A DNA stretch of 45,728 bases from NCBI GenBank assembly GCA_021604525.1, contig BQJD01000030.1:1-45728 (forward strand), written 5' to 3'. The notes below the pieces were generated by a model. It was given only the letters and a program-made list of their open reading frames with translations, did no database searches and was not told the origin of the DNA. Below, piece by piece: positions 1 through 9,036 of this stretch; within the stretch, counting starts at the first letter, position 1, and each line of letters starts with the position of its first letter. Source of the stretch: a marine bacterium B5-7 (lineage in GTDB: Bacteria > Pseudomonadota > Gammaproteobacteria > Arenicellales > CAJQKF01). The translations under genes were made by a program, and so were the position numbers.

Positions 1-501
1 CGAACCCATGGCAACATTATTGCCAATGCCCCCGCCTTCAAGAGTATTCGTAAATGTTCGACGGAAGGAGACTGTTCTTTCAAGGTGAAAGACCTTCGTC
101 CGCTTTTCGAAATGGCTGCAGAGCTTAATGAATATCGGACACTAACCGAGGCGGCAATTTTTTATACCAGTGCGTTAAAGCAACCCGAACGAAGCCTTGA
201 ATTGCTAAATCGGGCGGTAAAGTTGGCACCTAATCGAATCGTACCACGACTCAATTACATTGAAGCCTTGATTGCAAATGGTCGAATCGATGAGGCAAGA
301 AAATCTTTCGAGTCGATTGAATCGGATCGGGTAATCAACGTTCGGCTCGAGCGGGAATGGATCAAGAGAATCAAGGATAAACTTGACGGTGTGAACCAGG
401 ACGACTCGGACGAAGGGCCGAGTGAATCAGATATCGGCTCAAAGAATAATGTCGATACATTCAATCGTGCAGAAAATGTCGCCCCGTCAAGTGAAAATTG
501 A
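1..501 (+). CDS. C-terminal end of a TPR-repeat protein (5' truncated by window)
   Basis: The reading frame is open from base 1 to the stop at 499-501, so this is the last ~166 residues of a longer protein. A GTG at 85 is an internal codon rather than a convincing start. The visible part contains a tetratricopeptide-like helical pair (around ALKQPERSLELLNRAVKLAP, then PRLNYIEALIANGRIDEARK), which normally mediates protein-protein contacts. The last ~45 residues are acidic, Ser/Asn-rich and probably disordered. The gene converges on pilR with a 24-bp gap. Large membrane proteins of the O-antigen ligase/polymerase type sometimes end in such TPRs, but the diagnostic part lies outside the window, so I assign no function. 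Confidence 0.7.
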   Translation, partial: RTHGNIIANAPAFKSIRKCSTEGDCSFKVKDLRPLFEMAAELNEYRTLTEAAIFYTSALKQPERSLELLNRAVKLAPNRIVPRLNYIEALIANGRIDEARKSFESIESDRVINVRLEREWIKRIKDKLDGVNQDDSDEGPSESDIGSKNNVDTFNRAENVAPSSEN

Positions 502-525
502 TACACCAACAGAATTGGAAACGGA

Positions 526-1869
526 TTATTTCATTCCATACTTTTTCAGCTTATAGCGTATCGAACGAAAGCTCATGCCAAGCATTTCGGCGGCCAGGGT
601 CTTGTTGCCGCCAGTTTTCTCCAGTGCATCCACAAGTGCCTGGCGTTCAATATCGGCGAGATGATCGTCGAGTGAAACATGTCCCGGTTGGAATCCACGA
701 TCAGTTGTTTCTGTGTCCAGTACGGACTGAGGGGCGTGTATATCATCAGCTTCTATAACACTGGATTCAGAAAGCGTGAATGCGCGTTCCATGATGTTCT
801 CGAGTTCGCGAACATTGCCCGGGAACCCGTGATTGATCAGCTTGTCGATAGCTCCATCAGACAGGGTCTTATCTTCCATATCTGATTCTGCATTGAGCCG
901 ATGGAGAAAAAATTGCGATAGTGTCGAGATATCTTCGCGACGTTCTTTCAGATCCGGTACCCGCAGTTCGATCACGTTTAGTCGATAATACAGGTCGTTT
1001 CTGAACCGCCCGATTGTTACTTGCTCAGCGAGATTTGAATGGGTAGCACTCAGTATTCGTACATCCACCGCTCGTTCGCGAGTATCCCCGACTGCCTTGA
1101 TCTTTCGTTCCTGAATTGCCCGTAGCAGTTTTACTTGCATGGCCAGGGGTAATTCGGCTATCTCGTCCAGGAAAAGCGTGCCGCCGGTAGCTACTTCAAA
1201 CAGTCCGGCTTTATCCTGATGCGCGCCGGTGAAGCTGCCTTTTTTATGTCCAAAGAATTCACTCTCCATCAATTCTTGCGGAATGGCGCCGCAGTTAACC
1301 GGAACCCACGGGCCCTCCCTGCGGCCACTGGCTTCGTGGATCAATCGTGCGACCAGCTCCTTGCCGGTGCCGGTGTTGCCGCATATATGAATGGGTGACT
1401 GGCTGCGAGCCACTTTATGAATGGTGGCGCGCAGTTCGCGCATGGTGACTGATTCACCCAATAAGTCGGTAGCGATCTTTTCTGTCACCGGTGAGTCGGC
1501 GCCATCATGGGTATGCACCGCCGCTTCGACAATCTTGCGAAGTTCATCGAGTTGAACCGGTTTGGCAATGAAATCAAATGCACCTGCCTTCAGCGCTTCT
1601 ACCGCGGTTTCGACGTTACCGTAGGCAGTGATTACCGCGACTGGCAAACTGGGTGTGTCGTTCTGAATTTGTCTGACCAGGTCGATACCATTGCCATCCG
1701 GCAGACGCATGTCGGTCAGGCAGACATCGAAGGTGTGATTGGCGAGAAGCTCGTTAGCACGGCTTATGCAATCCGCCTCCATGCTGCGGATGTTCATTCT
1801 CCGCAATGTGATGCTGAGCAGATTGCGGAGATCCGGTTCGTCATCAATGATGAGTGCGAGTTTCGCCAT
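526..1869 (-). CDS. pilR: sigma-54-dependent response regulator, PilR type
   Basis: NtrC-family activator of 447 residues. The N-terminal receiver domain has the phospho-acceptor Asp53 (CLTDMRLPDGNG). A central AAA+ domain follows, with Walker A GNTGTGKE, the sigma-54 contact loop GSFTGA and Walker B TLFLDEIAELPL. The C-terminus is a Fis-type helix-turn-helix ending SFRSIRYKLKKYGMK, which is characteristic of PilR. In this family, phosphorylation by PilS activates sigma-54 transcription of type IV pilin. The ATG at 1869 was chosen because the receiver begins MAKLALIIDDEPD; the longer open frame upstream lies inside pilS. The start overlaps the pilS 3' end by 26 bp, implying translational coupling. 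No pilin gene is visible here, so the target promoter is elsewhere. Confidence 0.9.
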   Translation of the reverse strand: MAKLALIIDDEPDLRNLLSITLRRMNIRSMEADCISRANELLANHTFDVCLTDMRLPDGNGIDLVRQIQNDTPSLPVAVITAYGNVETAVEALKAGAFDFIAKPVQLDELRKIVEAAVHTHDGADSPVTEKIATDLLGESVTMRELRATIHKVARSQSPIHICGNTGTGKELVARLIHEASGRREGPWVPVNCGAIPQELMESEFFGHKKGSFTGAHQDKAGLFEVATGGTLFLDEIAELPLAMQVKLLRAIQERKIKAVGDTRERAVDVRILSATHSNLAEQVTIGRFRNDLYYRLNVIELRVPDLKERREDISTLSQFFLHRLNAESDMEDKTLSDGAIDKLINHGFPGNVRELENIMERAFTLSESSVIEADDIHAPQSVLDTETTDRGFQPGHVSLDDHLADIERQALVDALEKTGGNKTLAAEMLGMSFRSIRYKLKKYGMK

Positions 1870-3523
1870 CTGGATTGGGCCGGCTGTAAAACGTGATTCT
1901 GAAAACAGTCTCGTCCCGGTCGGATTGATAACCAAGACGTGCGTGATTAGCTTCGCATAACTCACGCGCGATATACAAACCAAGACCGGTCCCTCGCGCT
2001 CGGGTTGTGAAAAACGGTTCGAATAACCGCTTGCGATCATTCTCGGGTATACCGCGCCCGTAATCTATAACCTCAAGATATGGACATGATGATTGCGGAT
2101 CGATGACGCTTTCGAGACGTATCAACTCTCCTTCATCCCGGGTCGTATGGGCCAGGGCGTTTTCACACAGATTGGTGAGTATCTGCTGAAGTTGTGTAAT
2201 GTCGGCGATGATCTTAAGCGATTCCCCAACAACCGCTATGGCATCGTCTGCAAGATTAAATTCACCAGCGAATTGTTCGCTGAAGATTTTCAGCCAATCA
2301 GCCAGATCGATGATCTCGGGATTACCGCTGTCACCGCGGCTTACGATCAATACAGAGGCGATAATGCGTTCGATACGTTCGCTTTGTTTGCGAATAATCT
2401 GTGCTATGTCGGCATCTTCGTCTTTCAGATTTGTCGATTCGCTCAATAGTTGCGCCGATTGGTAGACGGCGCTCAAAGGGTTTCGAATCTCGTGGGCAAT
2501 GGCAGCAGCCAGACGGCCGAGTGCGGCAAGGCGGGTTTGGCGTGCAGATTCGCGCTCGGCAGAGAGATCTTCAAGGAATACCAGCCGACCACCACCGAAC
2601 GCTTCGCTTGAAGGGTGGATGGTCTCATGATACCCGGATTGCTGTAATCCGGACTCATTCCCCGATACGGAAGTCTGAGTCCGTGACATATTACTCGCAT
2701 TGTTATCGGTATCGGTCAACCAATGATGCAACCACGGTGCGAGGTTTTCGAGTGCCATTTCTTCAGGACTTATTGGCAAGTCCAGCACTGCGCGCGCGCG
2801 CGCGTTGCACAACACGACCCGGTTGTCGTTATCAATGGCGAGCACGCCTGTTGGGATTCGCTCAACGATCATATGATTTAGTGCATTAAGATCGGCGATA
2901 GCTGATTCCCGTAGGGTCACGGCTTCTTCGCTGAAGCGAATGCGCTGTGCCAGTCGCGAGACCACGAAGGCGGTCGAGAATAGCCCTACACCCAAAAAGC
3001 CTGGTCCTCGAAAGGCAATCACATTACCGTATCCCAGGGCATAACTGACGGCAGCTTCGCCCAGTGCAAGCAAAGTGCCGAGGGCTGCAAAGGCGACTGC
3101 CGAGCGCGGCGCGTCGAGCAGGCTCGCGGCGGCAATTGTGACAATCATTAAAAATCCAAAGCCGCTTTGAAAGCCGTCGCTGGCATGAATCAGCAGCGTT
3201 AAAACCAGCAGATCAATGATGGTCTGGAAATGAACCTGAACCTTGAAAGGTGGCCGCGATGCGTTGATAGTGAAAAAGTAACAGGCAGACAACACGGTAA
3301 TACCAATCGCTCCTGCGAGGAATAAATTCGGGTTGCGATGCAGGCCACCTGAGCCGGTTAATGCCAGCATCACCAGAATACTGGAGAGTACAAGCCGGTA
3401 GATATTGAAATAAAATAGTGATCGCCATAGTGTCGATGCCTTGGTTGAGGCTTTAGTTGAAGAAGAACCTGCGCGAGATGCGTGTCCTGTTTTCAATGCG
3501 GTTTTTATCGAGGCATCACGCAC
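1844..3523 (-). CDS. pilS: sensor histidine kinase, PilS type
   Basis: Membrane histidine kinase partner of PilR. Six hydrophobic segments occupy the N-terminal third (for example LVLSSILVMLALTGSG and FLAGAIGITVLSACYFF). They are followed by a PAS-like segment (GVLAIDNDNRVVLCNARA), the H-box AIAHEIRNPLSA (phospho-His near residue 344), the N-box LTNLCENALAHT and the ATP lid FEPFFTTRARGTGLGLYIA. Six helices plus PAS plus HisKA/HATPase is the PilS layout. The start is uncertain: no ATG precedes the first helix. GTG at 3523 gives an 8-bp overlap with comF; a TTG at 3553 is the other option. A (CG)7 dinucleotide run lies in the coding region, within the ARARA stretch of the PAS-like segment. Confidence 0.87.
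   Translation of the reverse strand: MRDASIKTALKTGHASRAGSSSTKASTKASTLWRSLFYFNIYRLVLSSILVMLALTGSGGLHRNPNLFLAGAIGITVLSACYFFTINASRPPFKVQVHFQTIIDLLVLTLLIHASDGFQSGFGFLMIVTIAAASLLDAPRSAVAFAALGTLLALGEAAVSYALGYGNVIAFRGPGFLGVGLFSTAFVVSRLAQRIRFSEEAVTLRESAIADLNALNHMIVERIPTGVLAIDNDNRVVLCNARARAVLDLPISPEEMALENLAPWLHHWLTDTDNNASNMSRTQTSVSGNESGLQQSGYHETIHPSSEAFGGGRLVFLEDLSAERESARQTRLAALGRLAAAIAHEIRNPLSAVYQSAQLLSESTNLKDEDADIAQIIRKQSERIERIIASVLIVSRGDSGNPEIIDLADWLKIFSEQFAGEFNLADDAIAVVGESLKIIADITQLQQILTNLCENALAHTTRDEGELIRLESVIDPQSSCPYLEVIDYGRGIPENDRKRLFEPFFTTRARGTGLGLYIARELCEANHARLGYQSDRDETVFRITFYSRPNPDGETRTHH
2790..2804. repeat. (CG)7 dinucleotide run inside pilS
   Basis: G followed by seven uninterrupted CG units, encoding the ARARA stretch of the PilS PAS-like domain on the minus strand. 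Slippage by one unit would shift the frame and truncate the kinase before the H-box. Alternating CG runs can also adopt Z-DNA. Confidence 0.9.
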
Positions 3524-4232
3524 GCGCGAACACCCAGCAATCAATTCTTTCAACGCCCTGTGATTTAAACGTCTGCGCTAATGCCTCAAGTGTCGCGCCG
3601 CTGGTCATTACATCGTCGATCAGTGCAACGTGTTGGCATTGGGGAGGTCGTGTGAGCTTAAAACTACCGACAACGTTTGCGCGTCGCTCCTTTAAGGGCA
3701 ACGTTCGCTGTGTCCTGGTTCGCCGGCTTCGGATCACCAGATCCGGCGATAGTGGTATGTCCAACTGCCTAGCGACGACCCGACCAAATTCTATTGATTG
3801 ATTAAAGCCGCGGCGCATCATCTTGCCACGATGTAACGGCACCGGGATAAGTAGCTGTGGTCGCTGTTGCACTGATGCATCGAGATGACGCGATACATGA
3901 TGCGCCAGAAGATGTCCCATCGTTCTGGCCATTGCCAGGTCGCCATTGAATTTCAGGCGGTGGATGAGCGTTGTAGCGGGTTCGCGATAGTTGAAAGCAG
4001 CTACCGTGCGGTCGAAAGCGGGTGGGTGTGATTGACAGCGTCCACATTCGTAGCCGGCTACCGCCTCCCCTGCACAGCGCACGCAACGGTCGGTTGATGG
4101 AAGAAGGCGGGATTCGCATTCTGAACATAGTCCGTGACCGTTTGCCGAGGTGGTTGTGCATAACACGCAGTAATCGGGCAGAATCTTCGAAAGCTTATTA
4201 ATTAAGCAATCGTAAAGTTTAATTTTCATCAA
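3516..4232 (-). CDS. comF: ComF-family phosphoribosyltransferase-like protein
   Basis: 238 residues, the usual ComF/GntX length. The N-terminus carries Cys pairs typical of the ComF zinc finger (YCVLCTTTSANGHGLCSEC, then CVRCAG and CGRCQSH). The phosphoribosyltransferase-like domain follows, with the PRPP-loop-like motif VALIDDVMTSGAT near the C-terminus. ComF proteins are required for DNA uptake during natural transformation in several bacteria; an enzymatic reaction is not well established. The gene is divergent from bioB, a common gammaproteobacterial neighbourhood, and its 3' end overlaps the start of pilS. The ATG at 4230-4232 is preceded by another open stretch but fits the family length well. 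Confidence 0.87.
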   Translation of the reverse strand: MMKIKLYDCLINKLSKILPDYCVLCTTTSANGHGLCSECESRLLPSTDRCVRCAGEAVAGYECGRCQSHPPAFDRTVAAFNYREPATTLIHRLKFNGDLAMARTMGHLLAHHVSRHLDASVQQRPQLLIPVPLHRGKMMRRGFNQSIEFGRVVARQLDIPLSPDLVIRSRRTRTQRTLPLKERRANVVGSFKLTRPPQCQHVALIDDVMTSGATLEALAQTFKSQGVERIDCWVFARA

Positions 4233-4235
4233 TCC

Positions 4236-4263
4236 TTGACTACAATGCGCCGCTGAATAGACT
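4236..4263 (+). promoter_or_regulatory. possible sigma-70 promoter for the biotin operon
   Basis: TTGACT (4236-4241) and TAGACT (4258-4263) are separated by 16 bp and point towards bioB. The inverted repeat at 4285-4308 would lie at or just after the transcription start. The match to consensus is moderate (-35 good, -10 weak). Confidence 0.35.
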
Positions 4264-4284
4264 CACCCCTACGTTTCAAGGCCA

Positions 4285-4308
4285 ATGTGTTACCCGCAGA
4301 TAACACAT
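4285..4308. promoter_or_regulatory. 8-bp inverted repeat upstream of bioB (candidate operator)
   Basis: The arms ATGTGTTA and TAACACAT are perfectly complementary and separated by 8 nt, centred about 80 bp before the bioB GTG. The spacing is much shorter than in the E. coli BirA operator, whose long arms are separated by ~15 nt, so this is not a standard BirA box. It could bind another dimeric regulator acting on bioB, comF or both. Confidence 0.5.
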
Positions 4309-4378
4309 AAACATGGCTCATATTACGCAATACCGTAAATTCGGCAGCATTATTTTTTATCTTAAAAGGGCAGTATAC

Positions 4379-5383
4379 GTGAACGCACCAGACGCACAAA
4401 TCGCCGCTGTCGACGACGACACATTCCCCTTCACTCTGGAAGCTGCGCAGACGCTCTACAAAAGTTCGTTTCCGGATCTCATGTATCGTGCCCAAAGTGT
4501 TCATCGAGCACATTTCGATGCGGCCGACGTACAACTAAGCACATTGTTGAATATTAAATCCGGCGCCTGTCCGGAAGACTGCGGCTACTGCTCGCAAAGC
4601 GCGCGTTACAAAACCGGTTTGAAGGCGGAACCCCTGATGGAGCTTGATAAGGTTCTCGATGCGGCGGCTCGAGCAAAACAGCAGGGCGCAACCCGATTCT
4701 GTATGGGCGCAGCCTGGCGTGGACCCAAGGATAAGGATCTGGCTCGCGTGGTGGAGATGATTTCCGGGGTCAAGTCCTTGGGTCTTGAAACCTGTGCGAC
4801 ATTGGGCATGCTGACTACCGAGCAGGCGAAGGTGTTGTCTGCTGCCGGCCTTGATTACTACAACCATAATATCGATACCTCCGAGGATTATTATGGTGAA
4901 GTCATAACAACACGTACCTTTCAGGATCGTCTGGACACACTGGCAGTTGTTCGTGAGGCCGGAGTTTCTGTGTGCTGCGGCGGTATTGTTGGCATGGGTG
5001 AGAGTAATGATGACCGCCTGAAAATGCTGGTGACTCTGGCGAATCTGGATCCGGCACCGGAGAGCGTGCCAATCAATCAACTGGTTCCGGCTGATGGAAC
5101 GCCGCTGGCTGATTCCAGCAGAGTTGATTCCATCGACTTTGTTCGCCTTATCGCGGTAGCGCGCATCATGATGCCGGCGTCACGCATACGGTTATCCGCC
5201 GGTCGTCATTCACTCAGCGACGCAACTCAGGCGTTGTGTTTTCTGGCCGGCGCAAACTCTATTTTTTATGGCGAAAAATTATTAACGACTGACAATGCCG
5301 ACATGACGGAAGATCTCGCATTGCTTCAGCGTCTTGGAATGCATGGTGCTTCTGCGGCCGAGTCAGCACTGGCAGCAGATTAA
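4379..5383 (+). CDS. bioB: biotin synthase
   Basis: Radical-SAM enzyme that inserts sulfur into dethiobiotin to give biotin, the last step of the pathway. The [4Fe-4S]/SAM cluster motif CPEDCGYC is at residues 64-71 (Cys64, Cys68, Cys71). The [22 protein letters not shown] and GGIVGMGE segments are typical of BioB. I chose GTG at 4379 because AAAAGGG sits 8 nt upstream and the resulting 334 residues match the family. An ATG at 4313 in frame would add 22 residues without a good ribosome site. First gene of the bioBFHCD operon. Confidence 0.95.
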   Translation: MNAPDAQIAAVDDDTFPFTLEAAQTLYKSSFPDLMYRAQSVHRAHFDAADVQLSTLLNIKSGACPEDCGYCSQSARYKTGLKAEPLMELDKVLDAAARAKQQGATRFCMGAAWRGPKDKDLARVVEMISGVKSLGLETCATLGMLTTEQAKVLSAAGLDYYNHNIDTSEDYYGEVITTRTFQDRLDTLAVVREAGVSVCCGGIVGMGESNDDRLKMLVTLANLDPAPESVPINQLVPADGTPLADSSRVDSIDFVRLIAVARIMMPASRIRLSAGRHSLSDATQALCFLAGANSIFYGEKLLTTDNADMTEDLALLQRLGMHGASAAESALAAD

Positions 5384-6578
5384 CCGATTGGCATATCTTG
5401 GTCATCTGCAGCAACGGCTGGATCAACAATCTGTCAACGCGCTGTATCGAACACGAGTTGAGTTGCAGTCTCCACAGGGCGTGCATATCACCCTGGCATC
5501 CGGTGATCGCGTCAGTTTCTGTTCCAATGACTATCTTGGTCTCGCTTCGCATCGGGATATCTCAAGTACGATCGCTCGAAGTGTTGAAACGTGCGGTGTC
5601 GGCTCGGGCGCATCGCATCTCGTTAGCGGCCATAGCCGTTTCCATCGCGAGTTGGAGGAACGACTGGCAGCGTTGACCGGCGCACAAAAGGTGCTGTTGT
5701 TTGCCAATGGCTATATGGCGAATCTAGCTTTGTTATCGGTGTTGGCGGGTCGCAATTCCACGATCATTGCAGATCGGTTGAATCATGCCTCTCTCATCGA
5801 TGGTGCGATCCTGTCGCGCGCGCGCTTCAAGCGCTATCGGCATCTCGATGCCGACGATGCCAGGGCGCATGCCGACCAGGCAGTTGACGCAGGCGATAGC
5901 GTGGTCATCGCAACCGACAGCGCATTCAGCATGGACGGCGATATAGCGCCGCTGGCGACGCTCGACCGCCTGGCTAATGACATCGGTGCGCCACTGGTTG
6001 TGGACGATGCTCATGGTTTCGGTGTTTTGGGGGAGGGCACCGGTGCAGTGAAACATTTCGGCCTATCCGGGAGCGCCATCATGATGGCAACGCTGGGCAA
6101 GGCCGTGGGTGTGTACGGTGCATTTGTCGCCGCCGATGCGAGAGTGATTGAATCGTTGATCCAGTTTGCCCGCCCGTACATATACACAACGGCATTGCCA
6201 CCGGCATTGGCGGCAGGCTGTATCACTGCAATTAACATCATGGAAAACGAATCCTGGCGACGTCGACACCTTGCCAATCTCATCGCGCGATTCAAGCGCG
6301 GTGCGGCGCAGTTGGCATTGCCGTTGCTTGCGTCTGACACGCCGATTCAGCCGGTCCTTTGTGGATCTTCAGAAGCCGCACTCGCCGCATCGCGATGGCT
6401 TGACCAATGTGGTTATCTTGTCACCGCTATCCGTCCACCGACTGTTCCCCAAGGTACAGCGCGACTGCGGATAACAATGAGTGCTGCACATAGTGATGCC
6501 GATGTGGATGGATTGCTCTCTGCGCTAGCAGAGGCGTTGCATCAATCAAAGTCAAATGGACACAAAGCACCGCAATGA
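5343..6578 (+). CDS. bioF: 8-amino-7-oxononanoate synthase
   Basis: PLP-dependent condensation of pimeloyl-ACP (or -CoA) with L-alanine to 8-amino-7-oxononanoate. Recognisable are the N-terminal substrate segment [14 protein letters not shown], the [14 protein letters not shown] loop, [12 protein letters not shown] with the PLP-contacting Asp, and the PLP lysine in [13 protein letters not shown]. The ATG at 5343 overlaps bioB by 41 bp and has a weak GGA upstream. Alignment with E. coli BioF (recalled) would also accept a TTG at 5391, just after the bioB stop, giving a protein beginning MAYLGHLQQ. Translation is probably coupled either way. Confidence 0.93.
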   Translation: MVLLRPSQHWQQINRLAYLGHLQQRLDQQSVNALYRTRVELQSPQGVHITLASGDRVSFCSNDYLGLASHRDISSTIARSVETCGVGSGASHLVSGHSRFHRELEERLAALTGAQKVLLFANGYMANLALLSVLAGRNSTIIADRLNHASLIDGAILSRARFKRYRHLDADDARAHADQAVDAGDSVVIATDSAFSMDGDIAPLATLDRLANDIGAPLVVDDAHGFGVLGEGTGAVKHFGLSGSAIMMATLGKAVGVYGAFVAADARVIESLIQFARPYIYTTALPPALAAGCITAINIMENESWRRRHLANLIARFKRGAAQLALPLLASDTPIQPVLCGSSEAALAASRWLDQCGYLVTAIRPPTVPQGTARLRITMSAAHSDADVDGLLSALAEALHQSKSNGHKAPQ

Positions 6579-7318
6579 AGTCGTCATCGCGTCAGACCCT
6601 GATTCTGGTTCATGGCTGGGCCAGCGACACGGCCATTTGGTCAACGATCGGTAAAGCATTGTCGGAACGATACCGGTTAGTGGAAATCAATATGCCTGGC
6701 TATGCAGATGGCCCGGATTTTTTTCCTGACGATCTCGAGCAGTTAAGTATATGGCTCCGAGACACAACGCCCTCCGGTGCAATCTGGCTGGCCTGGTCCA
6801 TGGGCGCATTGCCTGTTATTCAACTTGCGGCGAAGTCCCAATCGCACATCAGGGGGCTTAATCTGATTGCGCCAGTCATTCGATTTTGTAACGACGAAGA
6901 CTGGCCGCACGGGTTGTCCGCTGAAGCCTTCGATGAATTTGAAAAAGGCTTCGACCAGGATCGCACGGCGCAGCTCGAGCGGTTCTATAAAATGGTGATG
7001 TTTCCCTGTAAGTCGCGTTCGATTTTGAATGGGCTGACAACCAGTCACGCCGCTCTTGGTGTAAGCGATAAAACTCTGCATTCGGGTCTTCGGCTTTTGA
7101 AGCATGCCGATGTGCGTGATCTGATTTGTGATGTGCGAGTGCCGGTGACGCTGTTTCACGGTGAGCGCGATGCAGTGGTTTCATGCAATGTCTCGCGTCA
7201 GGCTGAAGAACGGTTTCATTCCGCTCGACTATCGTTGTTCGACGATGCAGGACACGCGCCTTTTCTGACTCATCCCGATGAATTTATTGCCCGTTTTGAA
7301 TGCCATGGACGACACTGA
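6575..7318 (+). CDS. bioH: pimeloyl-[acyl-carrier protein] methyl ester esterase
   Basis: Alpha/beta-hydrolase of 247 residues that removes the methyl ester from pimeloyl-ACP methyl ester, releasing pimeloyl-ACP for BioF. The N-terminal LILVHGWASD is the oxyanion-hole strand. The nucleophile Ser75 lies in AWSMGA, where most BioH proteins have GWSMGG. The acid is in LFHGERDAVV and the histidine in DDAGHAPFLTHP. It starts with an ATGA overlap with the bioF stop, and bioC begins within its last codons. Position between bioF and bioC supports BioH over a generic hydrolase. Confidence 0.92.
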   Translation: MKSSSRQTLILVHGWASDTAIWSTIGKALSERYRLVEINMPGYADGPDFFPDDLEQLSIWLRDTTPSGAIWLAWSMGALPVIQLAAKSQSHIRGLNLIAPVIRFCNDEDWPHGLSAEAFDEFEKGFDQDRTAQLERFYKMVMFPCKSRSILNGLTTSHAALGVSDKTLHSGLRLLKHADVRDLICDVRVPVTLFHGERDAVVSCNVSRQAEERFHSARLSLFDDAGHAPFLTHPDEFIARFECHGRH

Positions 7319-8147
7319 ATATCCTCTCGATCGTCGCCGGGTGCGACAGGCCTTCGATGCGTCGGCGGATCAATATGAGGAGGCCGCTCACCTGCAGCGT
7401 TATGTTGCCGAACAATTGGTTGATCGGCTGGTAGACCTTGCGCCACAGGCTAAACGTATCGTCGATCTTGGTTGCGGAACTGGCTACCTCGGTCGATGCG
7501 TCAAGACGCATTATGGCGATGCCGATATGGTCAGCGTCGATCTCGCCCCGTCCATGACACATCACGCCGCTGCCACCACATCCGGTAACTTCGTGTGTGC
7601 AGATATTGAAACACCCGTATTTGCCAATTCGAGTTTTGATCTTGCCGTGTCGAATTTAACGCTTCAATGGTGCGATTTTGTCAAGGTATTCGAACGCATT
7701 GGCGAATGGCTTACGCCTGGTGGCCTATGGATTTTCTCGACCCTTGGGCCGGATACATTGATGGAACTTCGTAATGCCTACAGGTCTCTTGATGATACAC
7801 CGCGAGTGCACCGATTTACCGATATGCATCATCTGGGTGATGCATTACTGGCACTTGGTTTTAAGGATCCGGTACTTGAGACCGAGCGTGTCACCATGAC
7901 ATATCCAAGCGTTTCATTACTGATGCGTGATCTGAAAGCCATCGGTGCCGCCAATGCAGATCGGCAACGGGAACGTGGATTGTCAAGTCCGCGGAAGCAT
8001 CGCCAATTGGTGGAGAATTATGAACAACTGCGCGATGCCGATGGTCAATTGCCATCCACCTGGGAGGTCGTATATGGGCATGCCTGGCAGCCTGGTCCTT
8101 CGAGCGTGCGTGTCGATTTTAACTCTGTAATTCATAGTCCCAAATGA
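7305..8147 (+). CDS. bioC: malonyl-[acyl-carrier protein] O-methyltransferase
   Basis: SAM-dependent methyltransferase that masks the malonyl-ACP carboxylate so that fatty-acid synthesis can build the pimeloyl chain. SAM motif I is IVDLGCGTGYLG. The N-terminal RRVRQAFDASADQYEEAA segment and the NLTLQWCDF and GGLWIFSTLGPDTLMELR segments are BioC-typical. The ATG at 7305 gives 280 residues and a 14-bp overlap with bioH; an ATG at 7278 is also in frame. The bioD start overlaps its stop (ATGA). Confidence 0.92.
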   Translation: MDDTEYPLDRRRVRQAFDASADQYEEAAHLQRYVAEQLVDRLVDLAPQAKRIVDLGCGTGYLGRCVKTHYGDADMVSVDLAPSMTHHAAATTSGNFVCADIETPVFANSSFDLAVSNLTLQWCDFVKVFERIGEWLTPGGLWIFSTLGPDTLMELRNAYRSLDDTPRVHRFTDMHHLGDALLALGFKDPVLETERVTMTYPSVSLLMRDLKAIGAANADRQRERGLSSPRKHRQLVENYEQLRDADGQLPSTWEVVYGHAWQPGPSSVRVDFNSVIHSPK

Positions 8148-8833
8148 GTGGCGTGTTCATTACCGGTACGGATACGGAGATTGGTAAAACCGTCGCCAGC
8201 GCAGCGCTGATTCGTCACCTGGTGGCCAGCGGATACCGCTGCGCGGGAATGAAACCTGTCGCCAGCGGCTGTGTGAGACATGCCGGTAATCTGGTTAATG
8301 ACGATGCGCTTGCCTTGATGTCGGCAAGCAACGTCACGGTCTCCTATCAAGATGTCAATCCGTGGGCATTCGAACCGCCTGTTTCCCCGAATATAGCCGC
8401 TCATCAGGCCAACGTGACAATTGATACGGACTCGATCACAAGTGCTTATCGACGTCTTGCCAATGACGCCGATACAGTGGTGGTTGAAGGAGTCGGCGGT
8501 TGGCTGGTGCCCTTGGCGCCCGCTATATCCGTTGAAACCCTGGCCAGGACTCTGGCACTGCCGGTCATTTTAGTTGTTGGGTTGCGCCTAGGTTGCATCA
8601 ATCACGCGTTACTGACTGAACGGGTGATTAAACAGGGATCGTGCCGGCTCATCGGATGGATTGCCAATCACTTGACATCGGACTTTTCCAGCGCCAGGGA
8701 AAATATCGATACGCTGACAGGATTAATGCATTCGCCGCTAATCGCCGAAATCGGCTACATGACGGACAACGGGAAAGTGGCGTCGATGAAAATTCTGCGA
8801 CCCGATTTAATTGAAAGCACATTTTTGAATTGA
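8144..8833 (+). CDS. bioD: dethiobiotin synthetase
   Basis: ATP-dependent carboxylation of 7,8-diaminopelargonate to dethiobiotin. The P-loop GTDTEIGKT is at residues 8-16, followed by the MKPVASGC substrate loop and VEGVGGWLVPL, all typical of BioD. 229 residues is the normal length. It is the last gene of the operon and overlaps bioC by ATGA. bioA, needed for the preceding step, is not in this window. About 200 bp without a recognisable gene or strong terminator follow it. Confidence 0.94.
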   Translation: MSGVFITGTDTEIGKTVASAALIRHLVASGYRCAGMKPVASGCVRHAGNLVNDDALALMSASNVTVSYQDVNPWAFEPPVSPNIAAHQANVTIDTDSITSAYRRLANDADTVVVEGVGGWLVPLAPAISVETLARTLALPVILVVGLRLGCINHALLTERVIKQGSCRLIGWIANHLTSDFSSARENIDTLTGLMHSPLIAEIGYMTDNGKVASMKILRPDLIESTFLN

Positions 8834-9036
8834 TCAAGAACAATTAACAATGTTGTTTATGTGTCAATTGAACTATCAAATCAAGGTCTTGCGTCTTGCC
8901 GCAGCTACTTGGCTGGTGTAGCATTTCGAGCCGGATATTTTCTGCGTCAGGAAGGACATGGCGTCGGTGGTATTCATAGGTTATTCAATTAGATACGCTG
9001 CATTGAGTAACATCGGCAGCAGAAGTTTCGGGTGCC

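Noticed and set aside
4313-4378. Longer bioB start at ATG 4313
   Set aside because: No ribosome site, it would begin right at the inverted repeat, and the GTG at 4379 has AAAAGGG at good spacing and the normal protein length.
4535-5080. 181-residue open frame antisense to bioB
   Set aside because: Complete overlap with the conserved bioB core, no ribosome site and no recognisable motif.
5814-5825. Second CG run, in bioF, as a slippage site
   Set aside because: Only about five units, in an ordinary Arg/Ala-coding context; too short to stand out in this genome.
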